Shown here: positions 26,800-36,014 of the stretch, piece after piece
Numbering within the stretch: the stretch's first letter is position 1
Layout of the letters: each line of letters opens with the position of its first letter
DNA from: Novosphingobium sp.
GTDB lineage: Bacteria > Pseudomonadota > Alphaproteobacteria > Sphingomonadales > Sphingomonadaceae
Assembly: GCA_016719755.1 (NCBI GenBank)
Contig: JADJYM010000012.1
Location: 553,688-617,687, forward strand
Length of the DNA: 64,000 nucleotides
Direction: 5' to 3'
Position numbers and translations under genes: made by a program
Notes under the pieces: model-generated
The model's database searches: none
Told to the model about the DNA's origin: nothing
What the model saw: the letters and a program-made list of their open reading frames with translations, nothing else

Positions 26800-27899
26800 A
26801 GTGACCGCGAAGGGGCCAATAGCTAAATGCGTTACCTGACGAAATCCCGCTTCAAGCTGGCGGTCGAATGTCCTCGCAAGCTCCATTATTCGGGGAAGAA
26901 AGATTATCGAAACACCAAGCAGGAAGACTCATTTCTCCAGTCCCTTGCGGACGGCGGGTTTCAGGTTGGAGAGCTCGCGAAGCGCCTTTACCCCGGCGGT
27001 ATCGAAATCACCGCCAAAGGTAACGCCGAGGCGTTAGCCGCGACGGCAGAGTTGCTGCAGCGCGAAAACGTCACGCTGTTCGAACCCGCCATAGCCCATG
27101 GGAATTTGCTGATCCGCGCTGACGTCCTGATCAAAACCGGCTCTTCTCTCAAGATTGTCGAAGTGAAGTCGAAATCCTTCGATTCCAGTGATCCGCAGAT
27201 CGAGGGCAAAGGGGGTCTGCTAAAGGCCGAGTTCAAGCCGTACATTGAGGACATCGCTTTCCAGGCATACGTCGTCCGCTCTGCCTTTCCAGACAGCCGG
27301 GTCACCGCCTTCCCATTGCTGCCTGACAAATCGCGACTGGCCAGCGTCGAGCAAATGAACCAGCTGTTTAAGATCGATCGGTCCGGTGACCGCGTTCGAA
27401 TTGTCTGCGATCCTAAGGCAGATCGCCTCACCACCGAAGAATCCTTGTTGTGCGAGTTTAATGTCGATCCGTACATTGCGCTGGTGCACGAGCATGGGCT
27501 CAATACGCCTAGCGGCGTGCTGGGACTGGCCGAGGCGTCGCGCCAATGGGCAGAGGCCTATGCCAATGATGAACCGCTCCCCGCGTCGATCGGAGCGCAA
27601 TGCGCCAAGTGCGAGTTCAAAGCACCTTTGGGCGATGCGCTGAAAAGCGGTCACGCAGAATGTTGGAAGGAAGCGAACGGCTGGTCGGATGCCGATTTGA
27701 CCGAGCCGACAATTCTCGACCTGTGGAACTTCCGAGGCAAACAGAAGCTGATGGATCAAGGGGTCCGGCGGCTGGCGGAGGTCACCCAGGAGGACATCAA
27801 GCTAGCGCCGGGGTCAAACGGTTTGAGCAACTCAGAGCGGCAGTGGCTGCAGGTCGATGGCTTACCCATCGAGCACAAGTCTGAGTAGCCCCTAGTTTT

Positions 27900-28775
27900 C
27901 TAGACGCCTTCCGCTTTCAAAATCTGCTGCCGTTCGAACTCGACGGGCGACAGCATCCCGTTCCTGACCTGCTTGCGCACCGGGTTGTAGAACATCTCGA
28001 TGTAATCGAACACGTCCTGCCGGGCTTCCTCGCGGGTTTTGTAGGTCCGGCGCCGGATGCGCTCGCGCTTGAGCGACGAGAAGAAGCTCTCGGCCACGGC
28101 ATTGTCATGGCAGTTGCCGCGTCGGCTCATCGAGTGCTCAAGATTGTGAGCCCGGATGAACGCAGCCCAGTCCATGCTGGTGAACTGCGAGCCCTGATCC
28201 GAGTGGATCAGCACCCGCTGCTTCGGTTTGCGCCGCCATACCGCCATGTGCAGCGCCTGCAGCACCACATCGGTGGTCTGCCGGCTCTGCATCGACCAGC
28301 CCACCACGCGGCGGGAGTAGAGATCGATCACGACGGCCAGATAGGCAAAGCCTTCCAGGGTGCGGATGTAGGTGATGTCTGTCACCCAGGCCCGGTCTGG
28401 CGCAGCAACGTCGAACTGGCGGTCCAGAGTGTTGTCGACCGCCAGGGACGGTTTGCCGCCATAGCTGCCCGGCCTGCGCTTGTAGCCGATCTGCGCCCTG
28501 ATACCCGCCAGCCTGGTCAACCGGGCAACGCGGTTGGGGCAGCAGGTCTCGCCCTGATCCAGCAGGTCATCGTGCAGCTTGCGGTAGCCATAGACCTTGC
28601 CGCTGTCGTTCCAGGCTTGCCGGATCAGATCGGTCTGCCGGGCATCTTCCCGAGCCCGCTGGCTCAGCGGGCTCTTCTGCCATGCATAGAAGCCACTGGG
28701 CTGGATGCGCAGGCACCGACACATCGACCGAACCCTGAACTGGTCACGATGCTCGGCAACGAACGCGTATCTCAC
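27900..28775 (-). CDS. IS3-family OrfB (DDE transposase part)
   Basis: 291 residues in the -1 frame relative to OrfA, with a 4-base overlap and GTG at 28775. The integrase core (rve) shows DRAWVTDITYIRTLEG (first D), VLIHSDQGSQFTSMDW (second D) and NAVAESFFSSLKRERIRRR (E). Intact. Active transposase is expected as the OrfAB fusion. Confidence 0.93.
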   Translation of the reverse strand: MRYAFVAEHRDQFRVRSMCRCLRIQPSGFYAWQKSPLSQRAREDARQTDLIRQAWNDSGKVYGYRKLHDDLLDQGETCCPNRVARLTRLAGIRAQIGYKRRPGSYGGKPSLAVDNTLDRQFDVAAPDRAWVTDITYIRTLEGFAYLAVVIDLYSRRVVGWSMQSRQTTDVVLQALHMAVWRRKPKQRVLIHSDQGSQFTSMDWAAFIRAHNLEHSMSRRGNCHDNAVAESFFSSLKRERIRRRTYKTREEARQDVFDYIEMFYNPVRKQVRNGMLSPVEFERQQILKAEGV

Positions 28776-29041
28776 TTTGCATCCCTGGCGAAATACGCGG
28801 TGGCTTTTTTTAGGATGTCGCGCTCCTCGGTCACCCGGGCCAGCTCGCGCTTCAGCTGGCGGATCTCGGCATCCTTGCTGGCATCGCCGGACACCTGTCG
28901 GGCCAACTGCCGCTTCCAGGCATACAACGAATGCTGACTGACACCGAGCCGCTGCGAAACCTCGGCTACCGGATACCCGCGCTCGGTGATCTGGGCCACC
29001 GCATCACGCTTGAACTCATCACTGAAATTGGGCTTCCCCAT
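28772..29041 (-). CDS. IS3-family OrfA (HTH and leucine-zipper part)
   Basis: 89 residues: MGKPNFSDEFKRDAVAQITE, HTH VAEVSQRLGVSQHSLYAWKR, then the coiled region EIRQLKRELARVTEERDILK. Near its 3' end an A7G run (28803-28811, minus strand) offers a -1 slip site. A slip there would fuse OrfA to OrfB, the usual way this family makes its full transposase. Confidence 0.92.
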   Translation of the reverse strand: MGKPNFSDEFKRDAVAQITERGYPVAEVSQRLGVSQHSLYAWKRQLARQVSGDASKDAEIRQLKRELARVTEERDILKKATAYFARDAK

Positions 29042-29443
29042 CGTCGCCTCCTGTCCTCAAAATTAGGATCGAAGGCGTCCAGAAATCTAGGGGCTACTCA
29101 GTCCGCTGGTTTCTTTCTGGACCACGACTTCCTTGCGAGCGAAATGGACAATTGGGTCTACCCGCTCAATTTCATCGACTTTGAGACAGCCACGGTCGCA
29201 CTGCCATTTCATCGGGGCATGAGGCCCTACGAGAGTGTCGCGTTTCAGTTCTCGCACCACGTCATGGAAGTGGATGGCTCCCTGCGGCACGCCAACGAAT
29301 TCCTGCTGGCTGAGCCGGGAAGCTTCCCAAACTTCGAGTTCGCCAGAGCCTTGAAGGAAGCGGTTTCGCAAAACGCTGGCTCCGTCTTTCGTTGGGCTGA
29401 GCACGAAAACACCATACTCAAACACATACTGACGCAGCTGGAG

Positions 29444-30305
29444 TGCGGATTCCGACGATCGCGCGCATGTCTTCCGATCTGATGCCGCGCAGCGTTCCAA
29501 GCTGATCGCGCGCAGGTTAAACACCTGATCGTTGGTATGTTGTGGCACTATGGTTTGCCGTTGGTCAAGCGGTGGCAATTTGACCGAGGCGGCGCATGGA
29601 TTCCCGGATAGTTCGAGCCGGTGGGCGTTGTGGACGAGACGATCGAGGATGGCATCGGCGTAGGTGGGATCGCCGATGAGATCGAACCAGCGCGCTATGG
29701 GTAGCTGGCTTGTTACCAGCGTTGAACGGCGCCCATAGCGATCCTCGAGTATCTCAAGCAGATGGTGGCGGGCATTGCCATCGAGTGGCTCAAGCCCCCA
29801 GTCATCGAGGATGAGCAGGTCCACGCGGGCCAGGCTCTTCATGCGCGCAGCAATGCGGCCATCGCCCTTGGCAAGCGACAGCTCGTCGATCAGGCGCGGC
29901 AGGCGGGTGTAGAGAACCGAGCGATTGTCACGGCAGGCCTGATGCCCGACGGCGCAGGCCAGCCAGCTCTTGCCGACCCCTGCCGGCCCGATAATCGCAC
30001 AGTTCTCATGGGCACCGATCCAGCTGCCCTTCAGCAGCGTTTCGAACAGCCGGCGGTCGAGCCTGCGGGCGCTGCGATAATCGACGTCCTCAGGCACGGC
30101 ATGATGCCGCAGCTTGGCCAGACGCAGGCGAAGGGCAAGGCGGCGATCATTGCGCCATGTCGCTTCATGATCGAGCAGCAGCGCCAGCCATTCCGCATGG
30201 CTCAGGCTGGCGGCATCGCCATTACCATCCAGATCCGCAAAGGCTTGGGCCATCCCGGTCAGGCCAAGCTGGTTCAACTGATCAAGTGTGGGGGTGTTTG
30301 AGCAT
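29444..30305 (-). pseudogene. istB: IS21 helper ATPase IstB, frameshift at the start
   Basis: Walker A is IIGPAGVGKSWLACAVG; Walker B is VDLLILDDWGLEPL; then STLVTSQLPIARW and ILDRLVHNAHRLEL. The natural ATG is at 30305, but a run of five C just after it (four would restore MLKHPTLDQLNQLGL) puts the start out of frame. As written, the frame enters from istA and runs past the IS end into flanking DNA to 29087, so the natural stop is unclear. Confidence 0.8.
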
Positions 30306-31844
30306 CCTTGCTCCTTTCGGTGGTAGTATTGAGAGCCCCGGATATTGTCGTGCAGGATCGGCTCGTGCTCCGGGGCTTTGGATACGGGCACCTTGTCGAG
30401 CCCCTTTTCGAGGATCGATTTTACAGACGGATAATTGCGCGCGCCGATCTCCAGCGCGCGAAGCGCAGCCGCTTCAAGGCGCTCAGGGCCAAAGCGCTTG
30501 GACAAGCCGATGATCCCCAGGCACGAGCGGTAGCCTTGCTTCGGGATGGGGCCGGTCCGCGATGATGCGTTCCATCAGCAGCGACAGCATCGGGCCGATC
30601 CGGCCCGCTTCTTCCTGGATCTTTGCCGGCGTCCAGTCGAGATAGCGCCTGTGGCTCGATGGCATGTGCTCGGGCACGGTCGTATGCCGACCATTGCCAC
30701 TGCCGCGCATGTGCACCGCGATCCGCTCGCCGCCGAGGAAGATCTCAACGCTGCGGGCCGTGTAACGCACCTCAACCTCGCGCCGCGCGTAGCGGTGCGG
30801 CACCGAGTAATGATGCTGCTCAAGCGCAATATGGTAATCAAGCCCGACCCGGCAGCGCTTCCATTGTGCATGAACCCACGGCTCGGCCGGCAGCGGCTTC
30901 AGGTTGGGAGCATCGACCTCCTCGAACAGCTGTCGGCGCGTTTGGCCGAACTGGCGAAGCACGCGCCGCTCGTTGAGATCCGCAAGGCACTCGCCAATGG
31001 CAGCATTGAGCTCGGCCAGGCTGTAGAAGATACGATTGCGCAGACGGCCCAGCACCCAGCGCTCGACGATCCTGACGCAGGCCTCAACCTTTGCCTTGTC
31101 CTGGGCCTCCCTCGGCCGCGCCGGCAGCACCGCCGTTCCATAATGCCGCGCCATGTCCGTGTAGCTGCGGTTGAGCATCGGATCGAAGTGGCAAGCCTTG
31201 ATCACCGCGACCTTGGCATTGTCGGGCACCAGCAGCTGCGGAACCCCGCCGAAGAATGCGAAGGCAGCATTGTGAGCCTCGGCCCAGTCAGCAAACTGCT
31301 CGGTCCAGGTCGCACACGCAAACGACAGGCTCGAGCCGCCCAGCACCGCCACGAACAGATGCGCATCGCGGACCTCGCCGGTCCTGCGGTCCACCACCAC
31401 CGGCACCGTGTCGCCCGCATAATCAACGAACAGCTTCTCGCCGCCGGCATGGCTCTGGCGCATCACCAGCGGCAGCCGGCCTTCCCAGCGCCGGAACAGG
31501 TCACACCAGCGGCTATAGCGATAGCCGTCAGGGTTCGCCGCGTAATACCTCCCACAGGATCTGCAGCGTCACGTGCTTGCGCTTCAGCTCGCTCGCCACC
31601 ACCGCCCAGTCCGGCTCCGGCAACTTGCGGCGTCCGGGCTTGCCACACCAGGCACGCCGTAGAGCCGGGACTCCAGGTCAGTGTCCGTCGTCTCAGGCTG
31701 CACCGGCCAAGTCAGCCCCGACCGCCTGAACCGCCGAAGCGTGTCGCGGACCGTCGTCGGTCCGACCCCCGACCCGCTTCCAACTACCCGCGTCGAAAGC
31801 CCGCAATCCAGGCTCAGACGCAAAATCTCGCGCACATGGCGCAT
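30274..31844 (-). pseudogene. istA: IS21 transposase IstA, several frameshifts
   Basis: N-terminal HTH from ATG 31844 (MRHVREILRLSLDCGLSTRV), catalytic regions GGEKLFVDYAGDTVPVVVD, AAFAFFGGVPQLLVPDNAK and KAKVEACVRIVERWVLGRL. Frame breaks near 31640, 31553 and 30530; at the last, the C-terminus continues as SKRFGPERLEAAALRALEIG. The end overlaps istB. Broken as written; sequencing error is possible. Confidence 0.82.
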
Positions 31845-32750
31845 CGCAACTCTCCTCGTCGGCATGCATTCCTCCAACCGCTGTCCGGTCGAAAGAATGC
31901 CCCAACGATCAGGTGAGCCTCACCTCAAACTGCGCGCGATCATATCGGAATGCTGCGCGGACAATTCTCGGAACACTGCGCGCCATCACATCGGAATACC
32001 GCGCGAGATCAAATCGGAACACCGAGCGCGATCACCTCGGAATCCGCAAGCTGGAGACGAGAGACGACGCACCAACCGACAAAGCGGAGCTGGTCGCGTT
32101 CCTGCAAACGCTGATCAAAGGCGGCAGCCGCGCCATGATCGATCTGAAGGAGCTTGCCCAGAAGGGGTATTTTCACCCTCCACCAAAGGCAGCAACTCCA
32201 TCAAGAAGGTTCTCCCCGCAGTGCTGGAGACCTCGGCATTCCTCAAAGAACGCTATTCCCAGCCGCTCTATGGCGCGGCCAACGGCATTCCGAGTAAGAA
32301 CTTCCAAGGCATGGCTTGGTGGTCAGCCGATGAACTCGGACTGGTGCAGGACCCTTACCAGAAGCTCGTCGAGGCGGTCGATGGCGAGTGGGTCGAGATT
32401 GAAGCGACAGAAGAAGATCTCGACATCGCGGCTGGCGGCGAGGCGATGATGGCCTATGCCCGACTACAGTACGAAGCGCTTGATGACGCGACCCGAGCTT
32501 CGCTGAAGGCCAAGCTTTTACGGTATTGTGAGCTTGATACGTTGGCGATGGCCATGGTTGTTGAAGCGTGGATAGACTCGGTGAGCTAGTAGCCAAGTTG
32601 GGTAAGCTAGAAAGCCATTTTCCCCGCGTATTGTTCTCGGCGCCGGGCAACGAAGTCTCGCCGAGGGTGGTCGAGACTATGGCTTGGTCCGAGGCCAAGG
32701 GACATCAGGATAACCACTATGAGCCTATCGTCGCCCTGCCAAATCCCCTG

Positions 32751-32779
32751 TTGACAACATCGGATGTATTAACTATATA
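32751..32779 (+). promoter_or_regulatory. Sigma-70-type promoter
   Basis: ttgaca (32751-32756), a 17-bp spacer and tatata (32774-32779), about 25 bp before the gene at 32805. A near-consensus pair in otherwise GC-rich DNA. Confidence 0.7.
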
Positions 32780-32804
32780 CATCGCATGTTAAAGGAGATT
32801 AAGT

Positions 32805-33290
32805 ATGAGTAAGAGTTTGACACTCTCATTCAGCGACGAAGTCCACACTGCTTTGATGCTGGGCTCTGAAGCCGAAGGCTTTGAACCCAGTGGCTACGCC
32901 GTGCGCATTATCGAGGACTATCTAATGGCCAAGGACGGGCTGCTCGACCACGAAGCAAAAGCAGACATTCTCCTTGGTCGCAGCTTGATTGAACAGGCAG
33001 TTGACCGAGCCCTGGCGATCGTCGCAAAAACCGGGTTCAGCAGCTCAATCACATTCGACACCATTCAGGCAGTCAGCCAAGATGAGGCGTGGCTGGCTGA
33101 TTACCGGAAGCTCGTCCGTGATGAGCCCTACAAAACGGGCAACCCCCGCAAGCAAACCATCAATCAAAATCTTGGCTACTTCATCAAGAAGGCCGTCGGC
33201 GCAAAGAGCGTGACCAAGGCGGATAACAAGGCTGCAAACGTGAAGGTGAAAGGATCGATCATTCAGAGTTATACGCCGCTCGAACTGTAA
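32805..33290 (+). CDS. Hypothetical protein with ribbon-helix-helix-like N-terminus
   Basis: 161 residues, aaaggag eight bases before the ATG and a strong promoter just upstream. The N-terminus (KSLTLSFSDEVHTALMLGSE, SGYAVRIIEDYLM) resembles a ribbon-helix-helix DNA-binding unit; the C-terminal half (ASQDEAWL-like, GYFIKKAVGAKSVTKADN) is unassigned. Possibly an antitoxin-type or plasmid regulator, on weak grounds. Confidence 0.6.
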   Translation: MSKSLTLSFSDEVHTALMLGSEAEGFEPSGYAVRIIEDYLMAKDGLLDHEAKADILLGRSLIEQAVDRALAIVAKTGFSSSITFDTIQAVSQDEAWLADYRKLVRDEPYKTGNPRKQTINQNLGYFIKKAVGAKSVTKADNKAANVKVKGSIIQSYTPLEL

Positions 33291-33426
33291 TTTGGTGCGG
33301 AGGCAGGGATCCGGCCAGCTCGCGAAACACGGCCCAAACTTGCAACTCGACCAAAGACTCAGGCAATCGGCAGTGTTGCTGAGCGTGGATCGAACAGCCT
33401 TCTTCAGGGAGACCAGAAGGCGATCC

Positions 33427-34137
33427 TCATGCAATCAGGTCGACCTTCCCACACTTTGCCGCGAACGCGCTCAGCGCGTCTGAAATAGCGCTTTCGTTCG
33501 CGGTGTGGGCCAGGGTGAAGAACAGGATGTTGGGTGCGACGCGCCCGCGGATGACAGGTAGCCGAGCAACCGGTCCGCACCGCTCTTCAAGCTCAGCCCT
33601 AATTGTCTGGGCCCGTGCCAAGGGATCGCACTGACGGGCAAACTGGATCGCCACGACCGCCTTGCCAGCCGCGAAGTGCTCCTGCGCCTCATTGAACAGG
33701 GCATATTTGGGCGTGGTGCGCCTCGTCATCGACTGGACTTCAAAACCATTATCCGGGTCGAGAAACACAAGGTCAGTTGAAGCAAGTGCATCGAGGCTAC
33801 GCCGGTGCCAACTTGACCGATCGACCGACGAAACTTCGTCGTCGAAATACGCGGTGTCGGGCGGCAATAAGTCCCACGCGGCGACGTTGGTGAAAGTGCG
33901 CCTCGCCCGATCCTCGAAGCCCCGAAGGCCCTGAAGCAACTCCGGGTCGGTCGCGTGCCAGATGCCGCCTTTGAGGTGATGCCTTTTCTCGCCGTCGTTG
34001 TTGCCAGGGCGATCGACGGCCTCGGGTTTGGTCAGGTACCAATTGATGCCTAGCCGCACACCAAGCGATGCGTTCAGGTGGCGAAGCAGGGCGTACTTCA
34101 GGAAGTCGTGACAATCGCCAAGGTATCGTTCTTGCAT
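33427..34137 (-). CDS. Conserved hypothetical protein with a DPDNG motif
   Basis: 236 residues from ATG 34137. It starts MQERYLGDCHDFLKYALLRH; the middle holds TDLVFLDPDNGFEVQS and the end APNILFFTLAH. The FLDPDNG string recalls the DPPY/DPPF motif of SAM-dependent N6-methyltransferases such as RlmJ, and the N-terminus KYALLRHL also fits that fold, but I cannot confirm it. Stands alone; the 3' end converges with the 32805 gene. Confidence 0.6.
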   Translation of the reverse strand: MQERYLGDCHDFLKYALLRHLNASLGVRLGINWYLTKPEAVDRPGNNDGEKRHHLKGGIWHATDPELLQGLRGFEDRARRTFTNVAAWDLLPPDTAYFDDEVSSVDRSSWHRRSLDALASTDLVFLDPDNGFEVQSMTRRTTPKYALFNEAQEHFAAGKAVVAIQFARQCDPLARAQTIRAELEERCGPVARLPVIRGRVAPNILFFTLAHTANESAISDALSAFAAKCGKVDLIA

Positions 34138-34248
34138 CCTGCCCCCAACGCTTTGCTACTGCAGTCATATTCGCGCGCAGGCAGAACGCAAATCTGAATA
34201 GGTCGCCCCGGATCTATCGCGAATCCAGGGCAAACCTGTTCAAACCCG

Positions 34249-34383
34249 ATGCATCTCCATCGGCACCCTCCATGGAGGTCGGATTTCCTCAATCAACTGG
34301 ACGGCCAGCAGGGCGATTTGCTCCTCCGGCAGATCAAGAACGGCGATCTGCAACTTGAGCTCGGCCCGATGTTCGTGAATTAA
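34249..34383 (+). CDS. Short ORF, possibly a gene fragment
   Basis: 44 codons that read SDFLNQLDGQQGDLLLRQIK and then LELGPMFVN before TAA, an amphipathic and protein-like sequence. There is no ribosome site at the ATG. Its end overlaps the end of the gene on the other strand by a few bases. It could be the 3' end of a gene lost on insertion of the neighbouring element. Confidence 0.25.
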   Translation: MHLHRHPPWRSDFLNQLDGQQGDLLLRQIKNGDLQLELGPMFVN

Positions 34384-34601
34384 CCGCCCGCATGGTGGTT
34401 TCGTCCGGTGCCCTTCGGGCTGCGATATGCGACGATCCGATTGCCCAGATTCGCGTTGAGCCCTGCAGCAAAACCGATGAACATGGTTTCGTCATCGAGT
34501 AGGAACTGAAATATCCCTCGTAAATGCGTAAAGCCGGAAAGGCTAATCTCGTGCCAAAGCGGGATGGTGACCCAGTTGAGGGCGGCCTTCGTGGTGGTCA
34601 T
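34380..34601 (-). CDS. Small hypothetical protein downstream of integrase
   Basis: 73 residues: MTTTKAALNWVTIPLWHEIS, then FLLDDETMFIGFAAGLNANL, ending SPKGTGRNHHAGG. The ribosome site ggag lies nine bases before the ATG. It follows the integrase on the same strand (79-bp gap). Function unknown; small proteins in this place are common in phage-like islands. Confidence 0.5.
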   Translation of the reverse strand: MTTTKAALNWVTIPLWHEISLSGFTHLRGIFQFLLDDETMFIGFAAGLNANLGNRIVAYRSPKGTGRNHHAGG

Positions 34602-34680
34602 TTTGCGTAACTCCAAAAAATATGGGTGAATGAAGAATTCCCCTCTCAGCCCCGTTGAGGGACCGAGAGGGGTAAGGGTG

Positions 34681-35832
34681 TCAGAGGTGCATTTTCGCGG
34701 CACCCGCCTCGACGGCGGCAAGCAGCGTGTCGTTCGCGAGGTGCGCGTAGCGCATTGTTGACTGGTGATCCGCGTGCCCGAGCACCTTGCCGACCGCGAA
34801 CAGGTCAATCCCGGCGTTGATCATGAAACTGGCCGCCGAATGGCGCAGGTCGTGGATGTGCAAGCCGTCGAGCCCAGCCGCTTCGCGTGCCGTTTCCCAC
34901 GGGTGCTTGATATCCGTGTAGGGCCTGCGCGTTTCCGGGTTGGGCACCACCCAAGGGCAACGCTTGAACCGGGGAAGCTTGTCGATCACATCCAGGGCCG
35001 CTTGGCTCAGCGGTACGTACCTGGACTTGCCGGTTTTCGACGTGGGAATGAACCACGCTCGCCGATCAAGATCGAAGTTCTCCCATTGCGCGTCGAGCAG
35101 CTCGCGCTTCCTGGCCCCGGTCAAGAGTAGCAACCTGACGATGTTGCCGAGCTGCGGATTCAGGGATGCATCGGCTGCCGCAAGCAGCCGCGCCGCTTCC
35201 GTCGAAGACAGGAAACGATCGCGGGCGTTGGCGATCTTTGGTCGCTGGATACCCCGCACCGGGTTGACCTTGACGCCCGGTGTTTGCCACCGCAGCGCCA
35301 GTTCAAACGATCGATTGAACGTAACCCGGATCTTCTCGACCGTGGCAGGGGCCTTCCCCGAATGGCGCAACTCCCCGAGCCATTTGGCAACATCCGGCGT
35401 GGTGATCTCGTCCAGCCGCTTCCCGCCCCATTTCGGGCGCAAATGAACACGCAGGATTGAGTCCGTGTTGAACGGGTTGCGCGAGTAGGTCTTGACGTAG
35501 GCGAGGTGCTGATCGGCAAGCTCGTTGTAGGTCAGGACCGCCTTCTTTTCGGCCTTCTTGGCGGCAGGATCACCGCCCATGATGACTTCGGCCCGCCACT
35601 TGCGCGCGATCTTCTGCGCTTCGGCGAAGCTTATGTCGCCGTAGGGAGCGATGCGGCGCTGCTTGAGCTTCCCGTACTGATCCTGATAACGAAACACATA
35701 AGTCTTGGTCCCACTGCTTTGGCATTCGAGCACAAAGCCGATCGTACCGGTGTCATAGAGATCGTCACGCTTTCTACCGGGCCTGCATGTAGCGATAAGG
35801 CAAATATGGGCGTCGAGTTTAACTTTTGGCAT
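34681..35832 (-). CDS. int: Tyrosine integrase
   Basis: 383 residues from ATG 35832, with aagga seven bases upstream (the frame is open 19 codons further up). N-terminal arm-binding part (TIGFVLECQSSGTKTYVFRY), core-binding part (ADQHLAYVKTYSRNPFNTD), catalytic Arg in LLLTGARKRELLDAQWE, box IHDLRHSAASFMINAG, then GHADHQSTMRYAHL with the Tyr. Complete. No tRNA lies next to it, so its attachment site is not evident. It is probably the recombinase of the VapE-containing element on its 5' side. Confidence 0.92.
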   Translation of the reverse strand: MPKVKLDAHICLIATCRPGRKRDDLYDTGTIGFVLECQSSGTKTYVFRYQDQYGKLKQRRIAPYGDISFAEAQKIARKWRAEVIMGGDPAAKKAEKKAVLTYNELADQHLAYVKTYSRNPFNTDSILRVHLRPKWGGKRLDEITTPDVAKWLGELRHSGKAPATVEKIRVTFNRSFELALRWQTPGVKVNPVRGIQRPKIANARDRFLSSTEAARLLAAADASLNPQLGNIVRLLLLTGARKRELLDAQWENFDLDRRAWFIPTSKTGKSRYVPLSQAALDVIDKLPRFKRCPWVVPNPETRRPYTDIKHPWETAREAAGLDGLHIHDLRHSAASFMINAGIDLFAVGKVLGHADHQSTMRYAHLANDTLLAAVEAGAAKMHL

Positions 35833-36014
35833 TGCTGATTCCTTCGTGAAAGTGAGTTGATTTGCGAAACGCGCAGGGCGTCCGCGCACGGTATGGGGGT
35901 GAGGCAGCGGGGAGCCCGACGCGGCGCTGTGCGCTTGCCAGAATCGGTCCTGCGACTGCCGGGGGAGCGAGGGGGACGACGAGCCGCATGGTCCAGCCGC
36001 CCCGTTTTGCGCAC

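Larger units (their letters stand above)
27882..29100 (-). mobile_element. IS3-family insertion sequence
   Basis: 1219 bp with near-perfect ends: tgagtagcccctagttttct on one side and tgagtagcccctagatttct on the other strand at the far end, flanked by the 3-bp duplication gtc (27879-27881 and 29101-29103). Two overlapping frames encode the transposase. It interrupts the DUF2779-type gene. Confidence 0.93.
29444..32048 (-). mobile_element. IS21-family insertion sequence inside the DUF2779-type gene
   Basis: 2605 bp, ends tgcggattccga / tcggaatccgca, flanked by the 8-bp duplication agctggag (29436-29443 and 32049-32056). Inside the right end, a motif like gcgcgatca.atcggaa is repeated five or six times (31930-32048), with shorter matching repeats at the left end; these multiple subterminal repeats are usual for IS21. 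Confidence 0.93.
26827..32589 (+). pseudogene. DUF2779-type PD-(D/E)XK nuclease gene split by two IS elements
   Basis: One gene read in three pieces: 26827-27881, 29101-29443 and 32049-32589. Piece 1 has a Cas4/RecB-like nuclease domain: RYLTKSRFKLAVECPRKLHY at the start, LLIRADVLIK and IVEVKSKSF as the D...ExK site, and a cysteine cluster CAKCEF with a later C. Pieces 2 and 3 form the DUF2779 part (NFIDFETATVALPFHRGMRP; FQGMAWWSADELGLV; KLLRYCELDTLAM), which looks like a DEDD exonuclease fold. An IS3 element (duplication gtc) and an IS21 element (duplication agctggag) sit inside. Near 32180 one C is missing, a further frameshift. The product may belong to a defence or DNA-processing system; that is inference. 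Confidence 0.8.

Noticed and set aside
29087-30505. 472-codon frame joining the end of istA, istB and part of the DUF2779 gene antisense
   Set aside because: A product of indels and of reading past the IS end; no natural protein has this arrangement.
31913-32048. Repeated gcgcgatca / tcggaat units as a small CRISPR-like or iteron array
   Set aside because: They lie exactly at the IS21 end with target duplications outside, so they are transposase-binding terminal repeats.
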